Positions 48,926 to 60,459 of a DNA stretch of 64,000 nt are shown here, in pieces. The notes beneath the pieces were generated by a model. The model was not told the DNA's origin. It did no database searches and was given only the letters and a program-made list of their open reading frames with translations. Position 1 is the first letter of the stretch. The number at the start of each line of letters is the position of its first letter. This DNA is from Coenobita brevimanus (lineage: Eukaryota; Arthropoda; Malacostraca; Decapoda; Coenobitidae). The stretch spans positions 2,329,605 to 2,393,604 of the forward strand of contig CM064667.1 of assembly GCA_032717465.1 (NCBI GenBank), read 5' to 3'. Made by a program: the position numbers and the translations under genes.

Positions 48926-49870
48926 GGTGGTGGTGGTGATGGTGACGATGATGATGATGATGGTGGCTATGATGATGATGATAGTGATGATGATGATGAT
49001 GATAGTGATGACGATGATGATGGCGGTGGTGTTGGTGGTGATGATTATGTTGATGATGATGATGATAGTGATGGTGATGATGATGGTGATGGTCATGATG
49101 ATGATGGTGACGGTGGTGGTCATGATGATGGTGATGATGATGATGATGATAATGATGAGGGTGATTATGATGGTGATGATGGTGGTGGTGATGATGGTGG
49201 TGGTGATGATGATGATGGTGGTGATGATGATCGCGGCAGTGGTGGTGATGATGATCGCGGCAGTGGTGGTGATGATGATGATGATGGTGGTGGTGGTTGT
49301 GGTGGTGGTGGTTTTTGATGATCATAATGATGATGATGGTGGTGGTGATGATGATGATGATAATGATGATGGTGGTGGTGGTTGTGGTGGTGGTGGTGAT
49401 GATGATGATGATGGTGGTGGTGGTTGTGGTGGTGGTGGTGATGATGATGATGATGGTGGTGGTGGTTGTGGTGGTGGTGGTGATGCGGCGGCGGTGGTCA
49501 TGGTGATGATGATGATGATGGTGGTGTGGTGGTGGTGATGGCGGCTGCGGTGGTCATGATGATGATGATGGTGGTGATGATAATGATGATGATGGTGGTA
49601 GTGGTGGTGGTGGTGATGGCGGCGGCGGTGGTCATGATGATGATGATGATGGTGGTGATGATAATGATGATGATGATGGTAGTGGTGGTGGTGGTGATGG
49701 CGGCGGCGGTGGTCATGATGATGATGATGATGGTGGTGATGATAATGATGATGATGATGGTAGTGGTGGTGGTGGTGATGGCGGCGGCGGTGGTCATGGT
49801 GATGATGATGATGATGGTGGTGTGGTGGTGGTGATGGCGGCGGCGGCGGTGGTCATGATGATGATGATGG
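48886..49870. repeat. GAT/GGT trinucleotide array
   Basis: About 1 kb of GAT, GGT and GGC triplets with higher-order units (for example 49370-49490 and 49540-49850). It gives poly-Asp/Gly, poly-Met/Val or poly-His/Ile frames that are not genes. It ends about 80 bp before the acceptor of the cyclophilin-like exon. Confidence 0.95.
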
Positions 49871-49951
49871 CTTACACTTCTCCTTCTTTCCTCCCTCCCT
49901 CCTCTTCCTTCCTGTCTCTGCCTCCGTGACTGACCTTGTTGTGTTGTGCAG

Positions 49952-50464
49952 GTGAGTGAGGTGCTGGGGGCCATGGACCCCTCCTCCACCCTGGTCCACC
50001 TGGACCTGGCATGGGGGGGGTCAACAAGAGGGCGGGTCCACATCCGGCTGAGTCCCAACACGCCTGCAGCACGGCAGTTTGTGCTGCTGTGTACCGGCCA
50101 GACCGGCGTCTCATACCGCAACACTAAATTACACCGCGTGTGGAACAAGGGCAGGCCGGGGGAGTGGGTGGAGGGTGGGGACTACGAAGGGAAGGGAGGG
50201 GCAGGAGGGGCAGGGATAATAGACATCAGTGGTGGGCAGTACCGGGAGTCAGGCAGGGCGGGGGACGTGAGGTGGGGGTGGTATGGTGGTGCTGCCACGG
50301 CTGCCCAGTTTGCCATCACCACCAGGGACTGTGAAGGTGTCGTGCCGTTCCCTACTGTCTTTGGTGAGGTGGTCAGCGGGCTGGAGGTGGTGAGGGCAGC
50401 AGCCAACCACAGTGACATCACACAGGTCACTGTGGTGGACTGTGGTATTGTGCTCAACCAATAG
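49952..50464 (+). CDS. Cyclophilin-like terminal exon (proposed exon of the RING gene)
   Basis: A 513-bp exon (170 codons plus TAG) preceded by a long pyrimidine tract and GTTGTGCAG. It is in phase 0, so it can join exon 4 (29791) directly. The whole product is a cyclophilin-like fold: LVHLDLAWGG start, GRVHIRL, ARQFVLLCTG, LHRVW, EGGDYEGKGG, AAQFAI, TVFGEVVSGLEVV and ITQVTVVDCG. Of the isomerase active site, the Arg of H-R (exon residue 62) and the Gln of AAQF (119) remain. Positions equivalent to Gln63, Phe113, Trp121 and His126 of cyclophilin A are changed or absent, so binding rather than catalysis is likely. Alternative: an independent gene starting at ATG 49973, which has a good context (GGGGCCATGG) and would give 163 residues, a normal cyclophilin size. 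The intron from exon 4 would be 20 kb. Confidence 0.75.
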   Translation: MSEVLGAMDPSSTLVHLDLAWGGSTRGRVHIRLSPNTPAARQFVLLCTGQTGVSYRNTKLHRVWNKGRPGEWVEGGDYEGKGGAGGAGIIDISGGQYRESGRAGDVRWGWYGGAATAAQFAITTRDCEGVVPFPTVFGEVVSGLEVVRAAANHSDITQVTVVDCGIVLNQ

Positions 50465-50599
50465 TTACTCTACTACATCAGTGTACTCTAATGTACATCC
50501 TTCATGATAATTGCATTACATTGTACATCATGTACTGTATGTACCCCCATGATTACTACCTCCATGTACAGCATTGTACTACCCTCATGTACTACTCCC

Positions 50600-51095
50600 A
50601 TGCCTACTATACTATGCTGTACAGTACACATAAGGGTAGTACAGTACACATAAGGGTAGTACAGTACACTAGTACAGTACACATAAGGGTAGTACAGTAC
50701 ACTAGTACAGTACATATAAGGGTATTACATTACACATAAGGGTAGTACAGTACACATAAGGGTAGTACAGTACACATAAGGGTATTACATTACACATAAG
50801 GGTAGTACAGTACACATAAGGGTAGTACAGTACACATAAGGGTAGTACAGTACACATAAGGGTAGTACAGACACATAAGGGTAGTACAGTACACATAAGG
50901 GTAGTACAGTACACATAAGGGTAGTACAGTACACATAAGGGTAGTACAGACACATAAGGGTAGTACAGTACACATAAGGGTAGTACAGTACACATAAGGG
51001 TAGTACAGTACACATAAGGGTAGTACAGTACACATAAGGGTAGTACAGTACACATAAGGGTAGTACAGTACACATAAGGGTAGTACAGTACACAT
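50600..51095. repeat. 20-bp minisatellite
   Basis: About 23 copies of GTACAGTACACATAAGGGTA with occasional 18-bp and ATTACATT variants. Just downstream of the cyclophilin-like stop codon, so it would lie in or after the 3' UTR. Confidence 0.96.
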
Positions 51096-51152
51096 AGTGA
51101 TGTACATTAAACATAGCAACCAACCTATTGACAAAAGACAACCAAGTGCTGC

Positions 51153-51190
<38 letters not shown>

Positions 51191-51225
51191 GTCTAAAATA
51201 ATAATAATAATAATAATAATAATGA
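51153..51225. repeat. (CT)n and (AAT)n
   Basis: CT run about 51155-51188, then (AAT)n about 51197-51222. Confidence 0.95.
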
Positions 51226-51337
51226 CGATATTGTTCATAATTAGTAATAATAATGATCCAACAAACCAACGTTGTCTGGCTGCACTTATGAACACAGCGG
51301 TTAATTCAAATGTTTTTACCATATATGTTCTTTTATC

Positions 51338-51728
51338 TATCTATCTATCTATCTATATACAGGGTGTTTCAAAAAACGTGTTCATAAATATGAGGACATA
51401 TTCATCAGACAAAACTAAGACTATATTACTCTGTAACGTTTTGGGTGAGTAGTTGTAATTTGGGAGATATTACACGTTTAAAGTTATCGATAGATAGAAA
51501 ATATAAAAGTCTCGGGAGTGAAAACGACAATGTCATAGGTAAGCCAGGGCAGGAAGGCCAGGCCAACACATGCTACTGCGGTTAGACTAGTGGTTCGGCC
51601 TGGCTACACCAATTGCAATGCTGCAACCTTGACGCCAGTAGTAGTAGTAGTGGTAGTAGTAGTAGTACTGCGGTTAGACTAGTGGTTCGGCCTGGCTACA
51701 CCAATTGCAATGCTGCAACCTTGACGCC

Positions 51729-51759
<31 letters not shown>

Positions 51760-51771
51760 TTACTATTATTA

Positions 51772-51804
<33 letters not shown>

Positions 51805-51823
51805 GTTATTATTATTAGTAATA

Positions 51824-51865
<42 letters not shown>

Positions 51866-51939
51866 ATTATTATTTATTATTTTTATTAGAATTATTATTA
51901 TTATTATTATTAATCTTAGTTTTGTCTGATGAAACTGTC

Positions 51940-51992
<53 letters not shown>
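51338..51992. repeat. Inverted repeat with simple-repeat core
   Basis: ATGAGGACATATTCATCAGACAAAACTAAGA (about 51391-51421, in two parts ATGAGGACATATTCATC and AGACAAAACTAAGA) is inverted near 51913-51947, next to (TA)n at 51946-51990. The left outer part has (TATC)n and ACAGGGTGTTTCAAAAA, which resembles a mariner-type end. The core has a tandem duplication of about 80 bp (GCGGTTAGACTAGTGGTTCG) and (AGT)n, (ATT)n tracts. Possibly a MITE; the right end is not resolved. Confidence 0.5.
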
Positions 51993-53455
51993 TGCAGCAA
52001 GGTAATCAGCAGGGCTTGTACAGTCGTCAGCATAAATTCGCTGCAAGGCCACTCGTGTGATGTGCGTGCTTTTGTCTGGCAACAGTGTAAGGGCAGTAGT
52101 CGCCACATAGACTTTGGTACACTTTAAAGACGTGTTTGGAAGAAAGGCTACTAGAGACCGCCTAGAGTCCAATATTCTGTATATGGTATTGGATTAGTGT
52201 AAAAAAGTGCAAGAGTTGACCCAACCATGTTATGGAACGACGTACCAGCCTAATATTGTGTCACTGGTCATTATAATTGTGTCTAAGCTGCCTTCCCCTT
52301 TCTCCTCCATACTCCTGATGTCCCCTCCACCCCTCCTCTCCCTGCTACCTCCCACCCACGTTCATGTCTCTCCACTTTCTCCTCTGCCCACCCCCTCTAC
52401 CTTCATTCCTTTAGCCACGGCACTAACCCGACTGGTGCCTGGTAATTGTCTGGCCTGTTTACTAAACCCAGGCCGTCCTGTTCTCCATTGCTGGCAATAC
52501 TTTAAGCCAACTAACTGTATCCAAGGCTAATTAGCAATAGTCCTTCCTGTTCCAGTGCCATTCTCACCCTCCCTGTCTCCTTCCCACTCCTTGTATTCAA
52601 GTTGTCAGGCTTTTCTCCAGCCCTTGTCACCACCAAAAGCCGCTACATACACACACCTACCAGCTCTCCTTCCTGCCACGGGTTCCTTACTGTTTTTTTT
52701 TTTTTTTTTTTTTTGTTTTGAGTGAGCCTGGCGGTGTGTGGCTATTATTTCAGTAGGCGGAATTAAACCCACATTCGTGGCCATTGCTGCTATTTGTCTC
52801 TGTCTCTTTGCAGGCCAAATGTTGCCATTTTCTTGCTACTGTTCACTGATTCATGAAGCAGTATCAGAAGCCTAATGTTTGGAATTGCTTCATCATGTTT
52901 GAAGTACTGAGTGGCAGAAAACGACTGTGGCCTGGCAAGAATCTCACCAATGTAGAGAAACAAAAAGTTACAGGAAGAGACAAGAAACAGAGAAGAGTGG
53001 GGTTTATTGCGTGGATTAGCGCCGTGGATAATATAAGATAGACAGGGTGGGCAGAGAGGGGAGAAGACATGAAGGAGAGCAGGGAGGGAGGTGTGGTGAG
53101 GGGTAGGCTGGGGAGGGGCATCGGCAGGAGTACGGGGGAGAGAGCGGAAGTGTCACCATTCCACAACATTCTTTGGTCATCTTTAGCACATTATTTTTCT
53201 AATCCAATCTAAAGAATATTGCACTGTGGCCGATGTACAGTAGTAATTCTTACCAACACGTCTTAAGACCGTAAACAAAGCTTATGTGGCAACTAGTTGC
53301 CATACACCGTTGCCAGACCAAACCAGCCACATCACACCAGCAGGCTTGCAGCCAATTTGTGCTGACCACTGTACATACATGTGGCTCTTTATTGGCTAAC
53401 GTTTCGCTACAATACTTCTACCATCATCAGAGCCTAAACAAGAAATAAAGCAGTG
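51993..53455. other. Unannotated sequence
   Basis: No convincing gene. A (T)n run lies at about 52689-52714. Near 53375-53440, AACGTTTCGCTACAATACTTC and ACCATCATCAGAGCC look like a short interspersed element end, but I cannot assign it. Confidence 0.4.
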
Positions 53456-53612
53456 TACATGTAATATTCTGCCTTACAATATTGTACTCATAAGTAATAC
53501 AAAGGACATGTAATATTCTGCCTTACAATATCGTACTCATAAGTAATACAAAGGACATGAAATATTCTGCCTTACAATATTGTACTCATAAGTAATACAA
53601 AGGACATTAATT
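53455..53612. repeat. 49-bp tandem repeat
   Basis: Three copies of a 49-bp unit containing ACATGTAATATTCTGCCTTA and TACTCATAAGTAATAC. Confidence 0.93.
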
Positions 53613-53787
53613 TCTGCATAAAAGCCTTAAGGTTAAAAGTGCAACATGAATAATTTTGGGTGAAATTAACCTACGTGAAAATTATGAACGTAAAAGCTTG
53701 GCAAGGGCCAGCCCCTTGTGTTGTTGTATAAGTACTGTGTATACCTGTACAACAGTAAATATTTCCATGACTCTGTTGTTGTATAAG

Positions 53788-55727
53788 TGTAATGCCACAA
53801 ATTTAGTATTCATGTATATGTTTAGAGGTACTGTAATTTCTAAGTTAGATAGAGTGTAATCTGAATACTAGTCTATAAGGCTCCTGTTCTAAGTAGTAGT
53901 TCATGTGTTAATGATCGATGTAGGGACAACTTTATTTTTAAATGTATATATCTCTGTATCTATGCATAGGTAGTGTAACTGGGAGTGTTGAGCTATGGGA
54001 GTTCACCCCATCTGGTTGTTAACGAATAACAGATGCGAGCAACATTCCACTTGCTTGTGGTGCGTCATTGCCGGGCGCCAAGTTTAAACCTTAAACAGAA
54101 TAATAATGGGTATGCAATTCTTTCCGTATCATTGTTGTGAAATGCATACTAATGAAGCTGCTAGAATCCAAATATGTGAAATTAATAGTAAAAAAAGACA
54201 AAGATAATGTAATTTGGGAGGACCAAGTAGTTCCGCTTGCCTTAGCCGTCACTAGATGGCATGAGCTGCCCCAAACTCAGGGCGGGATGGCAGTAAATTT
54301 AGTATTTAAATGTAGTAAGGATTGATTCTCAAATTTTCCCCAATTCAATCAAAAGTCCTAACGTCATGTGTACTCTACTATATAAATAGTGAAGAGAATT
54401 AAACCCCACCATATCGCAAAAACACAGTCTCATTTGATCTAGCAGTAGCGTCCCTACGTGCCCGATAAGCCACATTGGCTACCCAGACGTTGTGGATAAC
54501 AGACGTTGATTCAGGTGAGCTGTACACATTCCTCCTTTCTCCCCCCTTTGCTTGTTTTAATTCTTGCTTGTCGTGAACAATATGAAGTAATGTTGTTAAA
54601 AGCTTAACGTAGACATTGGCTACCCAGACGTTGTGGATAACAGACGTTGATTCAGTTCACAGACACCGTGACTTTGGGGCGTGCACGAGGCCATCATGTG
54701 ATATTGCCCATAGACTCGACGTACACACACACTTACACTATCCATGAATAGATTTATAACTGAATGTAGTAGCAATTGAATTATGAATCAATCAGGTGAA
54801 CTTTTTTGTTTTATAGTAGATAAGGTACAGAATTTTGAAAGTTAATGTGATCATGTAACGGAAAGGCGAATTTAAACTCATCAACTGCTTTCTTTTCTCT
54901 TTTATTAATAGGTTAGGAATATTGGGAGTGTTGAAGTGAATTTAGTGGTTGTAAGAAAATGTAATTTCGAGTTGTTCCTCGAGGCTAAGCAAGCCCGAGT
55001 GATTATGAAATATTAGTGAATTGTGTGATGAGTTTAGACTGGCCCGACGTAATAGTACAAGAGTGAATATTTTTGGTTCGAGGCTATGCCAACCCGAAAA
55101 GACAGTTCATGTCATTACATGTCCCAGTCTTGAGGCTATGGACAAGCCCAAGAATAACTGATAATCGAGAATGTAAGGTGATGAACTCAGGAGTCATTGT
55201 TAAATATTCAAATTGTTTCGCTTGGTAACAGTACTGTATTACTATCGCCCAAACTAGTACTTAATTTACAACTCTTTTCATATTATTAAAGGTCATGTAA
55301 TTCAAAAATGTCTGTTGTTTAACAAGTATAGAATTATTAAAGTAGAGTAAAGTATATGCGGTTTTGATATCCAACCAAGGGAATTATGTCCTCTCACGCA
55401 TGACTCACTCCTCTTCCAGTTCAAGATTCCTTCGCTTTGGGAACGACTAACACACGTGGTACTAACTTATTCTCGACTCGGCCAAAAAAATACAAACGCT
55501 ACCAGAAATATCCTTTAAGCAATTAACCTTTATCATTCAAAGTAGAAGTTACTCTCCCCCCCTTTGTTTTTTCTTAGGTGAATACTTTATCAGTCATTGA
55601 GGGGAGACTAAGTTGAGTACCCATTGTATTATCAACGAGTAAGTTAAACAGAACCACAACGGTGAGAAATCCAATTTCTCATCGTTACACTGATGAACAA
55701 CGGTGGGATAAAAATCCTGGCGTTACA
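53788..55727. mobile_element. LTR-like element or solo LTR
   Basis: A 1940-bp insertion between two halves of a TTGTTGTATAAGTACTGTG-type sequence, flanked by TAAG on each side (53784-53787 and 55728-55731). It starts TGTAATGCCA and ends TGGCGTTACA. TG...CA ends and a 4-bp duplication suit a Ty3/Gypsy-type element. A 40-bp direct repeat (TTGGCTACCCAGACGTTGTG and onward) at 54476 and 54618 resembles a duplicated post-LTR region. GGCTATG-type motifs near 55085 and 55135 recall the 3' region of Gypsy element 1. No protein domain remains. Confidence 0.6.
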
Positions 55728-56089
55728 TAAGTACTGTGTATACCTGTACAACAGTAAATATTTCCATGCCTCTGTTGTTGTATAAGTACTGTGTATACCT
55801 GTACAACAGTAAGTAGTTCAATCCAGCCATCAATATTATTCCAGGTCAAATCACAAAATATCTCAAGTTGGTTCTGGTAAGTCAAATTAATAATAAAACA
55901 AAATCAATCAATCAAACCCTAAGACGTTGCAGAGTGTGGCCAGAATTCATTGACCTCTGCCAAACCTACGTCAATCCTGGCATAAAAATCCTAACGAGAA
56001 GGCTACTAAAATACCCGAACGAAGCTTGTACTGTTGTACTTTGTAATGTACAGGTAAGGGCAAGGCCAGAAACTACATTATTAATTACG
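55728..56089. other. Short repeats, no gene
   Basis: Two copies of TATAAGTACTGTGTATACC with ACAACAGTAAATATTTCC (55729-55815), also present at 53725-53785. The remainder has no recognisable domain. Confidence 0.5.
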
Positions 56090-56094
56090 GTAAG

Positions 56095-58335
56095 TGTAAT
56101 GCTAGGTGTTTTAAGGGTCGGCTTCCCGTCCCTCTAACGCCTAGTGTGTAGCTGGGCTCTCTTTCTAGACCGGAGCTTAGACAAATAGGAGAGAGGCAGG
56201 ACACAAAAACCCAAGGCAACAAGCTTACACGTGTATTACTAAGTTGTACAGTGGAACAGGTAGATGTCACGTATACAGATACACTGGACAATTACAACTC
56301 TTATGCCTAGATATGAGTTAGTAGTATCGCGCAGGATACTACTCTGGTCAACATGAATAGCACTTGGGGCAGAGGTTTATATATTATTAGTTGCAGGAAG
56401 TCTAACTGAAATACAGCATAGTGCCCTGGTGAACTCCCGGACACCCCCACAAGGAGCCCACGGAGGAGCAGCAGCAGCTCACCGAGACTCGGTGCGACAA
56501 TGGCCCAAGTCAGCCAGGGCCACATGCCCCTATGACCCAGAGCCCGCCCACCGTCGCCATAGCAGGAATCCTGCACTACCTTCTGGGCGAGCCTCCACCA
56601 ACCAGCTTAGGGGTGGAGCTGTCTTTCCAGCTCCTGCCAGCACCCCCAAGGAGTCGGCCTGTAGCCGCTCCCGCCTTCGCCAAGAAGGTGTATTCCTATT
56701 TGAGATGGCCTGCAGCCGCTGGCCCCTCACAAGGGAATTGGCCAGTAGCCAACCCGAGGGTAATCAGGAGACGGCCTCTAGCTGCTCCCGCCTTCGTCAG
56801 AAGGTGTCCTTCCAGAGACTGCCGGTAGCCGCTCCAAACCCCCTCCTGCAGGAGTCTGCCTGTAGCCACTCCTGCCTTCGTCAGACGGCTGGTAGCCGCT
56901 CCGAAGGTGTTTCTCCTGAGCCGGCCTGTAGCCGCTCCACGCCCCTCCTGCAGGAGTCGGCCTGTAGCCACTCCCGCCTTCGTCAGACGGCCGGTAGCTG
57001 CTCCAAAGGTGCCCCTGGGTTCGCTGGCAGTTACTCACCCTCCCAGGCCACGGCCAGTAGCCGAGCCTTGGCACCTTGTAGCCGCGCCCCATGGAAGCCA
57101 CGGCCAGTAGTGGCAGAGAGCCGCCCCGCCACCCCAGCTCGACACCAGTTCCCCGACCCCCAACGCATAGGGCGTAGAGGAGTATTGGAGAGGCCCTATA
57201 GCTTCCCCTGGCCTCTGCTCCCTACAACTGGCTCTGGAGGAGACCCACCTGACGGACCCCGATGCAGACCAATGCTGCAGCCCCTCCCTGTCGGCGCTGC
57301 CCAGGCCTGGGGGCAGCAGCCCTCGGGAACCCCAGACCCTCTCCAGAATGCCAGGGCGGGAACTCCCTACACCTCGACGGTGGAGGACCTCCACCTACGT
57401 CAGGAGCCTGGACGAACAGTTCAGGCAGGTGTTCGGCCCCAGTCCTGGTGGCCACATTCCTGTCCCCAGCCTGGAGAGTACGGGCCCCTTCCCCACCTGC
57501 AGCCCCGGACAAAAGCAGATGCCCCTGCACTTGATCCCATGATCCTTGAACACGGCATCCCCTGGCGGTGCCCCAGTCCCGGCAGAAGTAAAGCCGGGTG
57601 GCCCCTCCGCTGCACCCTGGCCGCCCCGTGACCCATAGTGACAGTGACTGTGCCATTATTTTAGTAAAGCAGTGACGAGGCGGAACAGTGAATTATTAGT
57701 AATAGACCCAAGTGTTAGTAAGCAGAATAGACACAGTGAAATGATAATAGTCCAACAGTGACAAGGCGGAACAATGAATTGTGAATCACGAACCTAAGTG
57801 CTAGTGAGAAAGACCGACACAGTGTAACCATCACACAGTAATAAGAGAAACATCCAAGCCGTGGAGTTTGTAATAATAATTAACCAAAAGTCCCTTGCCA
57901 GTAGAAAATAACAAAGAGAACGCGCTACCAGTAAACTCCGCCTCATACTACCATAATCATAATTAGACCCCAGTGTCTTACACCCTCCCTTAGTGAGAAT
58001 CATCTCTAACCTCTCCACGCACTTAGAAACCTTGGACTGTACTAATTCAGAATACTCCGCCTCGAGTGTTATTTAACTGTATTCTCTAACAGTATCCTGT
58101 GAGATACTATTTACATTATCTAGATATAAGTGTTTATAATCGCACAGTATATTGTGTCTGTACCATCTGCTGTTTCCCTTGTCTGACTGAGTAATACACG
58201 TGTAAGGTTATTGCCTGGAGTTTTTATGCCCTACCTCTCTCTTATTTGTCCTAAGCCCTGGTCTCGAAAAAGAACCCCGCTATACATTAGGTGTTCAAGG
58301 AACGGGAAGCCGAACCTAAAACACCTAGCATTACA
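56095..58335 (+). mobile_element. Unclassified GC-rich element, full copy with inverted ends
   Basis: A 2241-bp element with roughly 300-bp inverted ends (56095-56400 and 58030-58335), outermost TGTAATGCTAGGTGTTTTA and its complement. The flanks GTAAG and CTAAG could be a 5-bp duplication with one mismatch; alternatively TAA is shared on each side if the ends are extended by one base. The interior is GC-rich, with GGCCTGTAGCCGC-type motifs repeated from 56650 to 57110. A protein segment (about 57246-57543) is conserved with the copy at 58695-58990: HLTD, then ELPTPRR, LDEQFRQVFGPSP, GPFPTCSPG. Class unknown. Confidence 0.7.
57246..57545 (+). pseudogene. Conserved peptide of the GC-rich element
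   Basis: About 98 codons align with the minus-strand copy at 58990-58700 with many synonymous-looking and conservative changes. Shared blocks are HLTDxD, SPREPQT/SPRDPQT, PTPxRR, FRQVFGPSP/FRQLFGPSP and GPFxTCSPG. In the other copy the same frame continues upstream through the ACSR-rich part; here that upstream part is open in a different frame, so a frameshift lies between about 57110 and 57250. The family is not recognised; a Gag-like structural role is only a guess. Confidence 0.5.
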
Positions 58336-58639
58336 CTAAGTTTTATACATTCTTGGAGTAGCTGGTACTGTTTCAATGTTGGTAAGTATTACTCTAGCAC
58401 TGGGGTCTGCGTACGGTTTTAGTATTATGCGGTGTTATCAGATGGTAGCGTATTCACTGTAATAGACCCGTGTCTTAAAGCTTGGCCGTGTTCATGGATG
58501 CACTGTCACTTTTATTCACTCCATCACTTTGATAGTACCACTGGTGCTTCTCTCACCGACTTCCTTTATGTGGTTAGTTTACTGCTCTGCCTTCCTGTCA
58601 CTGAGTCACGGGCACTGTACTATCACTGTCACTCCTTTC

Positions 58640-59640
58640 TGGTCTGGGTGTCATGGCGGTCAGGTGCAAGGGCGGTGGAGGTGATGCAGCCTCACTACTG
58701 ACGAGGCTGGGTTCCGCCGTGGGCCTCTGCATCCGGAGGCCACGGGATCACGCGCAGGGGCGCCCTCTCTCGTCCGGGGCTGCAGGTGGCGAAAGGCCCC
58801 GCTCTTTCAGGGCTGGGGGTGGGAGTACGACCCTCAGGGCTGGGGCCGAACAACTGCCTGAACTTCTCGCTCAGGCGCCTGATGATGGACGAAGATCTCC
58901 GGCGACTGGGTGTAGGGAGGTTCCGCCCAGGGGTCCTGAGGGCGGTCTGGGGGTCCCGAGGGCTGCGGTCCCTGGTGTTCGGCAGCACTGTCAGGAAGGG
59001 GCTGTGGCACCGGCCTACATCGGAGTCTGTCAGGTGAGTCCTCTCCAGATCCGGCTGCAGGGAGAAGAGGCCAAGGGAAGTCACAGGGCCTCTCCAGTAC
59101 TCCTCCAGGCTGGGGACTCCCTCTGAATTGTAGGTTGGTGAATAGGAGTCAGCACCTGATGGGGGAGCGGCTACAGGCCGTCTCCTACCGTAGGGCCCGG
59201 CTACTGGCCGTGGCCTTCTAGGGGTGCGCCTACAGGCCGTCGCCAAGGCCCGGCTACTGGCAGTGGTCTGGGGGAGGGAGCAGCTACCAGCAGAGTCAGT
59301 GGCACTTTCAAAGCGGCTACAGGCCATCTCCTGACGAAGGTGGGAGCGGCTGCAGGCCGTCTCCTTCAGGAGGGTTGAGCGGCTACAGGCCGTCTCAGGG
59401 GTGCTGGCAGGAGCTGGAGTAACAGCTCCACCCCGATGTTGGTTGGGGAAGGCTCACCTGGAAGGTAGTCTTGTATTCCTGCTATGATGGTGCCTGGCGA
59501 GCTTCAGGTCATAGGGGCACGTGGCCCGGGCGGACTTTTGCCGTTGTCGCCCTGAGTCCTGGCACGCTGTCGTTGCTCCTCTATGGGCTCCTTGTGGGGG
59601 TGTTGGGTCGCCCACTGTGGCACTATACTGCATTTTAGTA
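58640..59640 (-). mobile_element. Unclassified GC-rich element, partial inverted copy
   Basis: Minus-strand copy without inverted ends. The right boundary (complement of AAATGCAGTATAGTGCCAC) equals the start of copy 1 (19174) and the inner border of the left arm of the full copy (56408). Frame 59327-58695 (210 codons) runs from ACSR-type repeats through WRGPVTSLGL to FRQLFGPSPEG and stops at 58695. Downstream of it no end sequence was found. Confidence 0.65.
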
Positions 59641-60148
59641 GGCATGTTAAAAGCCAAACTTAGCACTGCCTCAGTTATTTGAGGACATATTCATAGCAAA
59701 GTACTGCTCAGTAGTCATGGGTAGCCAACGTCTTTGTGTTTAATAACGTAATAAAAGGCTTATGCATTATGACATCCAGTTTACTGTAGTGGACTGCAGC
59801 ACCGTCGCCACGTTTGGCCAAGTGTGGGGGGGGGGGTTGCTATGGTAACCACGCCAGCGTCTCGCCCGCCAGGCAAAGACAGTGTTGTTGACAGACGTCT
59901 GGGCAATTTATGAATTATGTTGTATTTTCATGTTAGTACCAAAAATTACAATCTGTTAGAATCTGTTTACACCCAGTTTATGAATACAGTAATGATGAGC
60001 AGTGAAATGTGTGGCTAAATTACCAAGGCAATTGTGGTGTGGTGGCAACAGGTGGCTGGTAGTGCACTGTGTGGTGATGGAGTTGAGCACCCATGCCTTG
60101 CCCTGGGTAGGGTTAGGCCAGGTGTGCTGAAGAGTTTACTAACTCCTG
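59641..60148. other. Unannotated sequence
   Basis: No gene. A G-run lies at 59826-59836. Weak similarity of GGTAGCCAACGTCTTTGTG (59722) to the complement of the post-LTR motif at 54476. Confidence 0.4.
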
Positions 60149-60149
60149 C

Positions 60150-60456
60150 ACAATTGATAAAATAACAGTAGTGTACTGACACACCACTGTACACCATCAC
60201 TGCTGTACGTACAATTGATAAAATAACAGTACTGTACTGACACACCACTGTACACCATCACTGCTGTACGTACAATTGATAAAATAACAGTACTGTACTG
60301 ACACACCACTCTACACCATCACTGCTGTACGTACAACTGATAAAATAACAATACTGTACTGACACACCACTGTACACCATCACTGCTGTACGTACAATTG
60401 ATAAAATAACAGTACTGTACTGACACACCACTGTACACCATCACTGCTGTACGTCT
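60150..60456. repeat. 61-bp tandem repeat
   Basis: Five copies of a 61-bp unit containing ACAATTGATAAAATAACAGT, ACTGTACTGACACACCACTG and CCATCACTGCTGTACGT. Confidence 0.96.
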
Positions 60457-60459
60457 ATA

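Noticed and set aside
52853..53041. A 62-codon frame
   Set aside because: No start context, splice signal or similarity noticed; within the length expected by chance.
56429..57631. A continuous 400-codon frame in the GC-rich element
   Set aside because: Over its last third the conserved peptide is in another frame, so this long frame is at best partly correct and owes much to high GC content.
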